A stretch of DNA of 64,000 nucleotides from Datnioides undecimradiatus (taxonomy: Eukaryota > Chordata > Actinopteri > Lobotiformes > Datnioididae). Within the stretch, counting starts at the first letter, position 1. Every line of letters starts with the position of its first letter. The notes beneath the pieces were generated by a model. The model ran no database searches and had not been told where the DNA came from. It was given only the letters and a program-made list of their open reading frames with translations. The stretch spans positions 2,122,501 through 2,186,500 of the forward strand of contig WARS01000026.1 in assembly GCA_008933995.1 (NCBI GenBank), given 5' to 3'. Positions 44,301 through 55,300 of the stretch are shown here, piece by piece. A program made the position numbers and the translations under genes.

Positions 44301-47300
44301 TGCACAGTAGGCCAGGCGATGCATGCAGAGCGGCTGGAGAGCTTATGTAACAACCCCCTACCACTGCTCCCTCAACCCCCACCCCCGGCATCCCACCCCT
44401 TGCTCCCCTCATGATTTTTCAAAATAAAAGATGCCATTGCCTCCCTCCTGCTCTCCACCTCAGCAGCTTATGACGTGGTTAGACCCACATTTGCTGGCCA
44501 CTCTTTCGCCTCTTCTGCTCCCTGCTCCTCACTGAAAACACATGTGAATCAGTGCATCTGGAAAAAGCCATGTGACAGGGTAGTTCACATCTGTTCCCTT
44601 GACTAAACGCCAGATAAGACCAGACAGGCACACAGAGATGGAGAGAAAGACAGAGACGGGGAAGTGGAGATGGAGATGGAGAGAGCAAGGGAAGAAGTTA
44701 ACACCTCCATCTTTTTTTCCAATATTTTTGACACATTTTTCACTTCTCAAGCCAAAGCAGAGAAAGCTCAGCTGTTGCTACAAGCTGCCATTCTGAATCA
44801 ATGTCAGATAAGGTCAGCTGCTTCACATTAATGCCTCCCTCAGTGACTGTTCTGTTCCAATCTCATGCATCAAGCAGCAGAATAGGTATAAGCTCAGGAC
44901 AACACTCCTACAGCCTTGCTGTTTTGAGTCACTTCTGCTGCCATAGCAACAGGCTACATTTCCCTCCCCCCACCCTAGTCAGCCTGTTGTAATGTGTGAA
45001 CTATGCTATCAAAATAAGGAAAATATTTTAATGTATTTTTCACCTTTTTGTGGCTGCATGTTTGTGTGTGCACGCGTCTGATCTGCAGGAGGGCACGACA
45101 ACTTCCGTAAGATGATAGACGAGGCAGAGCCACTGGGCTACCCCGTGGTGGTGAAGAACGCACGTGGCCACAGAGGTAAGACTGTCAGGTTATTTCTGCC
45201 TGTAACCTGCTCTGTTCACTACACCACACCTCAAAACCTGTTACACTGCAGGCCCCTTTAGGCAATTCACTCCACCCTTATATGGAATTCAGTGGCAGAG
45301 TGTTAAATGATTTGGACTCCAGTGCCTCAACAAACAGAAAACAAATTGTTGTAATGCTTGCAGAATGGCCACTAGGTTTGTTCACAAACTGACCCCACTT
45401 TCCACATTTTGCCTCAATATACTGGGGACCTGTGTGGGAAGTTTCAGCCTTGTCATTAATGTCATGCTTCCAAAAGATAAGCCCCAGTGCCTGCTGGCCC
45501 ATTAGTTCATTCTCATTCATATTTATCAACACTTGACTGGCTCTGCCATTGTGTGAGGGAATAACAATGGACCATGGCTATCTTGGGCTGCCACCACGGT
45601 GCATTGTTAGAGAAAGCAGCCGTTGGTCAACCACTAACTTGACCCTTTTCAAGGAGTTTGGCATCTCATGGGTTGCTTTCCTCCCCTCTGTTGTTGACCG
45701 TTAACACTGGCTGGAGTCCAGCCTGCCTCCCCTCTCAGGAAAAAAATAAGGCCTGCAAACAAATGTTAAGGGCTGTTTCATGATCTTAAGAATCATTGGT
45801 ATTAATAGATCTATACTTGATTCCAAATTTAAAGTTTATCATGGGAAATTCATCATTGCATGTGCCTGACCAGATGGAATGTAAAATATTAATTCACAAC
45901 ATTGTGTTGGGCTTTGGGCACACAATGTCCAAACTATACATCATAATTACAAAGCAGTCATGTTCACTTGTCTCACTAAGTCACAGGACCATAATTCCTT
46001 GCATGTCTTGTTTTGACTTGACTTTGGACCGTCCATCTTCACATCTTCATGATGTTACCATGGGACTGTCTTGTCATCTTGTTCGGGTTGTCACGTAGAC
46101 ACAACGTGCATGTACACACACACAGCGAGCACATGATTTTCCCCGGTGCCGCAACAGAGGTCAGAGGGCTTGACAACCTGGAGACGGAGCCAAAAGGTGC
46201 TAATTAAAACTGGCGTCTTCTATCCTCTGTGAGAAGCAGTCCTCTGGCTGCTAAATAGAGTGTCCTGTCCAATATAGGCGAAACGAGAAGTGACATGAGA
46301 CTTGGTCAGCAGAAACAGCTACATGTCAACAGAACTCTGAGGAAGTAATCCAACCTCAACTAATGTTACGCAAATGCCAGGAAACGCAAGCATCTTATTT
46401 TTTGGCTGATATAAACAACAATCTAGACAGCCTGAAAACCAGCTCACCTGTCCCTCATTTCCTCTCCCAGGCAAGGCTGTGTTCCTGGCACGGGACAAAC
46501 ATCACCTGACGGATCTGTGCCACTTGATCCGCCATGATACACCCTACCTGTTCCAGGAGTATGTCAAGGAGTCGCATGGCCGTGACGTGCGGGTGGTCCT
46601 GGTGGGCGGCCGTGTCATTGGCTCGATGCTACGCTGCTCCACTGATGGTCGCATGCAGAGCAACTGCTCCTTGGGTAAGCCGACGTCTGAGAGTCAGTGA
46701 TATCACACTGAATTTTTACCAAACTGTTGAAGGGTATCACACGCACATTACGAGCTGAGATCACTTCTCATTCCCCTCCTTACAGCTACTGTCTTGAACT
46801 GGTTGCTTTTATGGTACTGATGTTTAGAATCCTATGAAATCTGTCTCTGCGATGCCGTGGTTCTTGTAATATTTTATATCGAGTCTTAATGTTCTTGGAG
46901 AACCAAAGTGTTTTATTATTAAGATTTAGAAATGGAACAGTTTTCAGAAAGCACTGTTTTTAGAAATATAGAAGTAAGATATAGGCACCTATTTTAACAT
47001 TGCAATCACTAGAAAAAACATCAACATCACTGGATTGTTCGAATCATTTCTGTGTGTTAGTGCAATATTTAACGATCACAGCATCTTTGTAAGTGGTCGA
47101 TCAACTAGAGCGCTCCATCTGCTCCATAAACCAGTTTGGAGAAACGTTGCCAAATCAACAAGCTTGTCCTGAATCAGCCCTAGAGACAGCAGCATTCCAG
47201 CTGATGAGTCTGATTTTCAGTGTCGGAGCATGTGCAGTTTTGGTTTTAGTTGAGGGTATAATGCACTATGACATATTTGGGACACCAGTCATCAGATTAT

Positions 47301-47995
47301 TCTGTGTTTATGTAACATATCATGTTGACACTGGCACTGACTTGAGTTGGATCTGATGGAGTATTTGATTCTAGGATACTGGATGGTGAAAATAGCTGAA
47401 TTCTTTAAGCATATTTCTTCAATCATTCTCATTTTTTTTGTAGATGGATCATTAACCAGCTCGATGCCTCTCTGCATTCTTAGGTGGTGTCGGGATGATG
47501 TGCCCCCTTAGTGAGCAGGGCAAGCAGCTGGCCATAGAGGTGTCCAACATCCTTGGCATGGATGTGTGCGGCATTGACCTCCTGCAGCTCAATGATGGCT
47601 CATTTGTGGTGTGCGAGGCCAATGCCAACGTGGGCTTCATCGCCTTCGACCAGGCCTGTGGCATGGATGTGGCAGGCATTGTCGCAGACTATGCGCTGTC
47701 CATGCTCCCCAGCCGGCTCACCCGTAAGATGTCCCTGCTGTCCGTTGTGTCGAGCACTAGCGAGACCAGCAGTGAGCCAGAGGTGTGCCCCGTGCCTGCC
47801 GGCGGCGGCTCGCTCCCTGAGGCCGTCTGCAACATGAGCGTGGGATCTACTTCCAGCGAGAGCGACCCAGAGCTGGCCGAGCCCTCCCAGTCCTCGCCTC
47901 GCCAGTCCACAGCCCCCAACCTGCCTGACCTCCCTGATCCAGCCTACAACTTCAACACCCTCCTCGCCAATGAGATCAAGTTATTGACTGAGTGA
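35669..47995 (+). CDS. rimkla: N-acetylaspartylglutamate synthetase A (RIMKLA), ATP-grasp ligase, five coding exons
   Basis: RIMKLA is a cytosolic ATP-grasp ligase of the RimK family. It joins N-acetylaspartate to glutamate to give the neuropeptide NAAG (and NAAG2) in neurons. Exons 35669-35831, 42922-43152, 45089-45175, 46471-46674 and 47484-47995 splice in frame (every junction phase 1) to 398 residues; human RIMKLA has about 391. The product starts [13 protein letters not shown]. It has [20 protein letters not shown] in the pre-ATP-grasp part, a lysine-bearing [14 protein letters not shown] segment, [10 protein letters not shown], and the metal/ATP site residues D260, E273 and N275 (CEANANVGF). 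The variable tail includes [13 protein letters not shown], a RIMKLA hallmark, but other segments look like RIMKLB. Position between foxj3 and zmynd12 supports rimkla. Intron 1 uses a GC donor. Confidence 0.95.
38288..38334. repeat. (AC)n microsatellite
   Basis: About 23 uninterrupted AC units, the longest dinucleotide array in the window, in rimkla intron 1. Confidence 0.98.
38640..38830 (+). mobile_element. Degenerate teleost SINE-like repeat
   Basis: The succession TTTGCCTTTACTTGATAGAG, ACAGGAAATGGGGGAGAGG, ATGATGTGCAGGGCAG and a remnant like a reverse B-box (GGTTGCAACCATGCGGCC) resembles a common fish repeat that reads GACAGGAAATGGGGGAGAGA, then GATGACATGCAGCAAAGG, then TCGAACC. No open frame. 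Confidence 0.5.
41733..41760. repeat. Perfect 10-bp inverted repeat
   Basis: GGATTTGCCA at 41733-41742 and TGGCAAATCC at 41751-41760, in rimkla intron 1. Confidence 0.9.
42922..43152 (+). CDS. rimkla: rimkla coding exon 2 (residues 55-131)
   Basis: The acceptor follows a long pyrimidine tract (tctccccacag|GT) and the donor is ACG|gtaaat. The exon encodes the part with [32 protein letters not shown] and PLPDTFSYG, nearly invariant in the family. Confidence 0.96.
43153..45088 (+). other. rimkla intron 2
   Basis: Nothing recognisable beyond homopolymer T runs (about 43.84-43.86 kb) and purine-rich stretches near 44.22-44.27 and 44.63-44.70 kb. Confidence 0.85.
45089..45175 (+). CDS. rimkla: rimkla coding exon 3 (residues 132-160)
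   Basis: An 87-base exon between atctgcag|GA and AGAG|gtaaga encodes [18 protein letters not shown] followed by [11 protein letters not shown]. This includes the lysine expected to contact ATP. It is too short to stand out as an open frame; it was located by matching the expected family sequence. Confidence 0.95.
45176..46470 (+). other. rimkla intron 3
   Basis: Bounded by gtaaga and cctctcccag. No repeat or exon is recognised. Confidence 0.85.
46471..46674 (+). CDS. rimkla: rimkla coding exon 4 (residues 161-228)
   Basis: The acceptor is cctctcccag|GC and the donor TTGG|gtaagc. The exon encodes [36 protein letters not shown] and [17 protein letters not shown], core ATP-grasp strands. Confidence 0.96.
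46675..47483 (+). other. rimkla intron 4
   Basis: Bounded by gtaagc and cttag. No repeat or exon is recognised. Confidence 0.85.
47484..47995 (+). CDS. rimkla: rimkla coding exon 5 (residues 229-398 and stop)
   Basis: The acceptor is tgcattcttag|GT. The exon encodes the end of the ATP-grasp domain ([32 protein letters not shown]) and a low-complexity serine/proline-rich tail ending NEIKLLTE before TGA at 47993-47995. Confidence 0.96.
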
Positions 47996-49807
47996 GATTG
48001 AAGCAGCTTCATGCACCCACAAACACCACAAATACATAACATGCAAACACACACCTGTACTCATGGCAACTGACATTCCTTTTAAAAACACATATCAATC
48101 CAAAACCAATCTCAAAGTACATTAAATGCAAAACAAGAGCAGAGACAAATAGAAGACACACACAAATACACCAAACACCAAAACATGATCCTTATCCTAC
48201 TAACTCCTGTAAAATAAATCAAAGATCTGAGGCTGCTCCCCTGACTCTCCTAGCTTTGCACCTCTACTTCTAAACTCCACTATCCACATGTAGCTTACAC
48301 TGCAGCATGGTGGTGAGAGTGGGATGTAATACATATAATACCAACCAAATTGGTCTCTCCTAGTATATTGTTTTGCAGACAGCAAGGGTGAAGGTGACTG
48401 TTTTTTGGGGTGGGTGTGGGATTCCCATAGAGGCCGACGCTGCCGTATTTTTATCCTTATAATACAGTAACATTATTTAAAAAAACCTATAGCTCATCTA
48501 CAGTATGTTGCCATTAAAAATGGGTTTCCTGCTGAGACTGTAGCCAGGTTTGGTGGATTGGAGGCAAAATGAAGTGTTTTGTTTTTTGTTTTTTTTTCAA
48601 GTGATTAACTCCTTGGGAGAGGAAAATATTCATGCCAGGCACATTTTACTGTCAGTTCCAATGTAGCAATGAAGTGCATCTGTTAACACACAGACCAGGA
48701 TAGGGACCATCCTGTGGCAACTGGAGATGGAGGAATTTCATGTCAAAATTGACTGCTATTGATCATTTCTAATTAAAATGAGAGATGAACTCAGCCCTCA
48801 GACAGTATGTCAGTATATTAGACTATATGTCATGTATTGTAAATCCAGTTAAAACAAATGTAATAAGGTTAACATTAAGTAACTTAGTATCTATAAATGA
48901 AATCCATAAAGACACAACTTTGAATGAATGATGTTAAAATCTATCATGAGCTGCAACATTGACCAAGATTACATACACCACATTACCAGAGAATCACTAA
49001 GACGGTGTCTATGAATTAGTATTCATACCTGTGTTCACTGTGACAGGAGCAGGCTAAATGTAAACAAAACTGCCCTGAACTGTACAAGGTAGAAAAAAGA
49101 CAAACTGAAGTTCTGTTTGAGAGTCCCAACCTGGAATATAAAAATGAATTGAGTGCCATTGCTCGATTTAATTTACATTCCTTGGTAACTCGTTTGATTA
49201 GCCTTACTAGCAGCAGCAGTCTGCTGCTTTTTAAAATTCATTCAGTGTCTAGCACTTTATGATAAACAGGTGCATTTTTCTCACTCAGATGACATATTTA
49301 GGAAACATGAGACAGTGTGAACAAAATATACCTCAAAACAACTTCTCACTGCCATAGGATGACATAGATATTCAAACATTACAGTACATATCAGCCAGGA
49401 TCCTTGTTGTTTTCCAAAGGCCCCTGATGTACCACGTGTTCCTTCCCTTGATGTCTAAGAGCTAAAATGCTAGTTGTGTATCATTTTCTGTTTCTTTTTT
49501 TTTTAGCTTTTTTTTGTAAATATTTAGGTAGTTAATTAGCTTAGTGTATCCTAGTACACAGCTGATGAAAGTAAAACAACTGAAATGACTGCCAATTTTC
49601 ATAAGCTATATGGGCAAACTTGTTTGTACAGACCTGCAACATTGAAAGGTTGAAACTGAACTTTGGTGCTAACATTTCTGGATTTGATTAGATGTGATTT
49701 CTCAGTCATAAGATTTGTAGATTTTCCTTTTCTTGTTTTCATCTTTGTTTTTTTTTGATAGGAAAAATAATTATCCTAACCCACAAAATATGTTGGCATG
49801 ATGTATA

Positions 49808-49813
49808 AATAAA
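49808..49813 (+). terminator. rimkla: Candidate poly(A) signal, rimkla
   Basis: AATAAA on the coding strand 1.8 kb after the stop codon, embedded in A-rich DNA. Confidence 0.4.
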
Positions 49814-50397
49814 AAATGGAAACTATATTTTTGCAGTCTCTTTGAATAGAATGTTACTTTTCTCTTTCCTTTTAGAAAAGAAAGGAAAATAAAATCCAGG
49901 GATTTTAGTTGCCAAGAGCTTATCGCTTATTCCTATTGATTTATCTCCTACACCTTCTGAAATATCTGTCGACACTGAGATAGAGTACGCAGGGGTTAAT
50001 GCCATTCATTCAGAATAATTTACAGCTCTGATCAAAAGCACAAAAGTACACCCTAAGTTGTTCCATGTAGTGATGTCTTTGTTTTTTTTGGCTCATAAAC
50101 TTTTCTGTTTGACACACCTCAGGGAAGCAGCCTGGATCTCACCCCTGACCCCCAAAGGCACGGCATATCCATCCGAGCTAGACACGTCAAAAACACAACA
50201 CTTAGCTACAGGCAAACAAAAAGATACACAAACAACAATGAAAAAAAGGTTGTAAACTACAGTATAAGACAATGTGGTGTATACCATGGTTAACATGCAC
50301 TTTTTTTCCTTGCTTGTTTTATATGGTTCCTTGTTTTCTTCCTAATTTATGGTATTTTTAAAGAAAAAAAGTGGTTTGTGTGCACTAATATTGTCTC

Positions 50398-50403
50398 AAT
50401 AAA
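50398..50403 (+). terminator. rimkla: Likely main poly(A) signal, rimkla
   Basis: AATAAA on the coding strand. It is followed within about 25-40 bases by a T-rich and GT-rich stretch, as expected for a cleavage-stimulation element. Confidence 0.55.
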
Positions 50404-50425
50404 GTGAAACCGCTGTGAAGCTTGA

Positions 50426-52143
50426 TTTTATTTTCCTTTCTTGTGGGCCGAATTTACTAACTGTCTGGAATCTAAGGGGCCTGCTTGAGGGTGCCAAATC
50501 TAAACCCACCAGACAACAGGAAAGGCAGCTTTCATTAAAAGTCTGCTGTCAAGTGATCACAGTGGCTCCACTGAAAGAAGAACACCATTTACACTACTGT
50601 GATGTTGTCTGGTATCAAATATAATCAAAGTATCTGACAAACAAACTGTGAAATCCACTGACGTCCACTCTCCTGACATGCAAGAGCCGGTGGGCTTGAT
50701 CAAGTCGCATCCCAACATAAAAGCTTTTATGGGTGAACTATCTCCAGTTGTTGTTGTCCCCTATTATTTGAAGTCTTTGTCTTCGTACTGAAGCCTGTAT
50801 CATTCTACAATGTGTACATCAGTGAAAATCAAAGATCACATATCCACTTAAGACATTAGAAAACCAGCCATAGGAAAGAGTGAAATGCTAATTTCTCCCT
50901 CTAAAGCCGTTATTTAAATCTGTATTTTATACATCATCCATCTGCAGAGAGAGCACATCTAGCCACCGATGGTTCATTACTGTGCCCTAACAACTTTCCA
51001 AATGCCTTTCCTGTGTCTGGGTTCCTTTAGGAGCAATGATTTGACGATCATAGTTAAGGTCCCAGTTCAGGTGGGTTTCTTTCTGCTTGGTCTTTATAAT
51101 TCAGTGATAAATTGGATACAAGATATGGAAGCTACTGATAGAAATGGGTACAATAGCCTTGTGACACAGAGAAGAAAGAAAAAAAAATGTGTGTAAATCA
51201 TGAAATGATCAAAAGTGTATTTGTCTGTTTGGTGCTTGGCCAGCCTGGAACAAACATGTAGGGATGTCTGGACTAGTCACTGTGTACACAAGAGAGCACA
51301 AGATTACTATTTAATTCCAAACTGCTGCTAATGTATATTTGGCTCAAAAATTAAAAAGGGAATATGCGGAAATCCAAGTGTTTCCATGTTTTGCTGCCTC
51401 TCAACACATAAAAATGAATCTGAATGCCAAAAAAAACAAACCTTTTGTTGTATAATTCAGTACTAATAACACTAGTAGTAAGATGATTTTAAAAGTGATT
51501 CTTTGTTTTGATATAATAAATAAATGTTTCAGAATTGTACATAATATGTAGGATTTCACGGCAATCATCGGGTTCATTTTATGTCAATGTGTTTTAAAAC
51601 AAACCTGAGGTTTGCTTTAAGGTTTACAATATACTTTGATTTGCAGGAGAAGAATGCAATGTTGATGCTTCAGTGAAATAATGCAGCTCTCTGTTGACGA
51701 TATATTGACATTAGAGATCTCATCTTCACATCTATCTGCATATGGTGAATTTGAAGAGGTTCTGGACTGTTTGGTACGACATAAGCAAAAACATTGCATA
51801 AAAAAGTGTTTTGGTTTTTTTTTTAGCAAATGCCCTTACCATTATTCTGTTCTGTATCATTCTGACAGTGTTAGAAACTGGATCCCAAAATCGTGTAATT
51901 CACAAATGTGCAAAATGATGTAAATACATACCCCTCTTTTTTTAGATTAAAATAAAGATGAGTCATTATTCAAACCCAATGCAAATGTGTTTCCTCCTTC
52001 TTTTGCATGAGTTATTGGTGTGCTTAGAAATATATACTTAAATACTGTTGTTAATTATTTTCCCAATGCGTCTTAAATATCTGCTTATCACAAGTTCACG
52101 GTATGTTGTTGACCCCGAAATGACAGCATAAGCTCACAAATAT
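50426..52143. other. Space between convergent rimkla and zmynd12 3' ends
   Basis: AT-rich, no recognisable gene. An 80-codon plus-strand frame near 51.68-51.92 kb has no family features. It may belong to a longer rimkla 3' UTR. Confidence 0.6.
51951..51956 (+). terminator. rimkla: Candidate distal poly(A) signal, rimkla
   Basis: AATAAA on the plus strand about 4 kb after the stop codon and about 0.3 kb before the convergent zmynd12 stop codon. It would give an extended 3' UTR if used. Confidence 0.35.
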
Positions 52144-52149
52144 TTTATT
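52144..52149 (-). terminator. zmynd12: Candidate poly(A) signal, zmynd12
   Basis: AATAAA on the minus strand 116 bases after the stop codon. Confidence 0.5.
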
Positions 52150-52264
52150 TGTTACCAATTTGGTGGTTTCTGCAGTTACAAAGGGTGAATCAGCACAAGT
52201 TTGAAACAGATGTCCTGACAGAACAGACCTCTACATAGAGGAATGAGTAGGGCAGGTATGGTGA

Positions 52265-52396
52265 CTAGTCGGAACCAGGATGTGGTTCTGTATGCAGACT
52301 CTGCACCAGCTGCAGCAGGCTCTGGATGGGCTCTGTCAGGTCATGGTTTGGTATCAGCTGGCTGGCCTGCAGGGCTCTGCTGCAAAATCCCAGCGC
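52265..52396 (-). CDS. zmynd12: zmynd12 coding exon 8 and stop
   Basis: Acceptor gtgccag|GCG. Encodes ALGFCSRALQASQLIPNHDL then TEPIQSLLQLVQSLHTEPHP and ends GSD before TAG at 52265-52267. It aligns with the C-terminus of human ZMYND12 (AQEYGMRALSLAK...). Confidence 0.9.
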   Translation of the reverse strand, partial: ALGFCSRALQASQLIPNHDLTEPIQSLLQLVQSLHTEPHPGSD

Positions 52397-55300
52397 CTGG
52401 CACACAAACACAAACGGAAACAAACACAGCAGCTGCAGCTGTTAGACTCTCTGGGGAGAATAAAGCTGACTTATATAATAATATCACAGAAAATTGGACT
52501 GCAACCCAGTCAGCTTAACTTATCCTACTTTACCCTGCTGAAAAACTGATCTGCTGGGCTGTCATCCTTTATAAGATATAATTAAGAGAAAATTAGGGCA
52601 AAAGCACTGTTGACAAAACCAAACACGCTCAGATGGAAACTTGCCAATCTCAATGTGGAATTTATTGAGGTTGGCAGTGACGTTTGTTCCTCCAGTTTCT
52701 TAGGATCTAAACACCTGGAAATATTCATTCCATGTATTCACTGTTCTATCCACCCACTGCTCCCTGAAGGCAGGTGACTACAAGGCTGAAACGCTAAGTC
52801 ATTGGCTGTTGCAATAACACCTTGAATCATAGATAAAAAGAGAGAATAACCAAAACACAGTTCCCTCAAAATAACATCCTAATGGTAATGACTATGTTCT
52901 ATCAATTATGTGCTTTTCAAAGTACAGCCCTAGCTCTGCAACCCACAATGGACGTGGACAAGAACATGGGCAGAAGGCAACATACAACCAAAATTAGCGT
53001 CATGAGCCACTGCATAAAAAGAGGAAGAGTGGCCATTAAAACTCCACCCCTGGGTTTTTTGCTTTGGAGTTCAATAAATATAAGGAAGAAGAGACAGTTG
53101 GCTGAACAGTAGACTTGCGGTTGGGTGGCACAGTGTGAGCAAATCATCCTTCAACCAGTGTAACCAGACACACACGCCCATGTCAGAAAGCATTCACCCA
53201 ACAGGAGTGTCTTTGAGACAACAGAGTGCAAGTCTGAGGACACTTTGTCCCTGCTGACTCTTTACTCCGACTTCTCTGTAGAAAAAAGCCAGGAACAAAA
53301 AATCAACTGAATTTCACCGCAGAGATCAAAGATACTCCTCAGTTAGTCAGGACAGCCTTTACATCAGTTCATTTAAAAGTCCTCCTGGCATGTTGAGCCC
53401 TGGCCTTTAGTCCCACAGCTGCCATCTTGCCATTCAAAGTGGGTATTTAGCAGCAGGGGGTAACTGTGCTAACTTGTGTTATTTTGGCTCTGCCTGGCAC
53501 TGACCCCTAAACGGCTGAACATTTTGACCTTAGAGGAAAAGCATCAGTTAAATAAAAGTCTTCCAGTAGTTTTGTAACTCTGCCGTAGCTCTTGGTGTAG
53601 TTAAAAAAAAAACCTCCAGCTGTATTTCATCCAGCCCTTGCAACCCACCAAACCACCAGAAACAATCAAACACATAAACTTATTGTGGTGTATTTGTGTA
53701 ACTGTCTGGTGTTCAGTTTAGTGACATGTTTACTGTTTACTTGAATTAGGTTGTTAGTGCTTGACTTAAGTAGACTGAAGTAAGAACCTGACAAGGTCTT
53801 TTAATGTGCAGCAGTTGCCTCGCTGGTACAGAACTTCTTGTACAGTCACAGATTCACTGCACCATTGCTGCTTCATTCCCTAACACACCTGACACACTAC
53901 TCATTCATCTCATACCTAAAGATGTAGAGTTGGCACACAAATAGCCTTTAGACAGATTGAAAACCAGGGTGGAAGTCAGAGTGTTGAGACAGTCAAGTGT
54001 CGCTTCTATCCTCATCTTTACGGCTTCGCCAATTAGAGATAATCCTGTCTTGAGACAGTCCTCTAAAGGGGGTAGTGGGGAAATGTGTTACTGTGTCAAA
54101 TTGAGCCTTTAATTCCTTCCCACGTCACCTTCAGGAAGTCACCTCCTAGGAACCACAACATCGCCAGGCAGTGGGCCACCAGTGCAATCTGAGCTGAATC
54201 TTTCCTGGAGTTGTTGTGCTCAAACTCCAACATGGTTCTTAACATCTCGTCCACTTCAACTCGCTGGGCTTTATCTGATTGAAAGTCAAAGATGCAAATA
54301 ACACATTAAAAACATTTTAAAAAGTGTTTTTTATTGCATTTAATAGAGGTCAACATAAATGTAGGTCTTATGTATCTTCCGTAAAGGTTTGTGTTTCTGT
54401 TCCGTATCCACTTTACTGCCGTAAACATCCCGGAAGACTAAGAAATTGCATTGCAGCTAACAGGCTTAACATCATATGTAGGCCAGCAGCTGCGATAGAG
54501 GGTAGTGATGCGGATGCTGCACAGCCCGAGATGTGTCAGCACTGGTCTCTAGTCAGCCCTAAGCATGGTAGTGTAAATCTGGGGTTTAGCTTTCAGATTG
54601 CACAGCAAGACAGCTCAGCTAAAAATAGTACTGTTGACCTTATTTTTTCAGTGATACACCAATGGATCTCTCTGCTGTTTAGTGGGTGGAGCTTATGACG
54701 GACTGGTGATGTCTTAGTCTGCACCGTGTTTGGATAGAATGGTAGAATAGAATAGTTGGAAAAAAAACTAAATGAATGATTTTATTATATATCATTGTGT
54801 TTTAGACAGTTTTATATTACACTTGAAATGAGCATATTTGATGTGATAAAACGTACCAAAGGAAGGCTCCAACAACATGTCAGGGTTTTGGGCATCCTGG
54901 ATGTGGGTCTTGAGGAGTTTGGTCAGATGGCAGTGCCAAATACGTGACACCTTTAATATAAGCAATGGGAGATTAAGCATAAAAAGACAAAACAGATTTG
55001 ATCATATTGTCATGTTATTATAATTGCATCCCATCTGTTTTATTTTACCTCAGAGTACAAGGAACGAGCAATGGGCATCTTCCTCTGTTTGACAAACACA
55101 TTGGCCATGAGAAAGTAACCACTGCAGGTGACTGTGCTATCCAGACCATACTCCTCACTGGCAAAGTATATCTGAAAAACATCAGAGAAATTAGCTTTTA
55201 GAAGGTATATTAATATGTACTGGTGATTAGTGTTGTTTGAAAGTATCTCAGAATTATGAATTTTTATCTCATAATTCCACTTTTTTATCTCATAGTTTTA

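Larger units (their letters stand above)
47996..50425 (+). other. rimkla: rimkla 3' UTR (probable extent)
   Basis: Stop-rich, AT-rich sequence follows the stop codon. An AATAAA at 49808-49813 and a stronger one at 50398-50403, followed by a T/GT-rich stretch, mark likely cleavage sites. This gives a 3' UTR of about 1.8 or 2.4 kb. A further AATAAA at 51951-51956 could end a still longer form. Confidence 0.55.
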
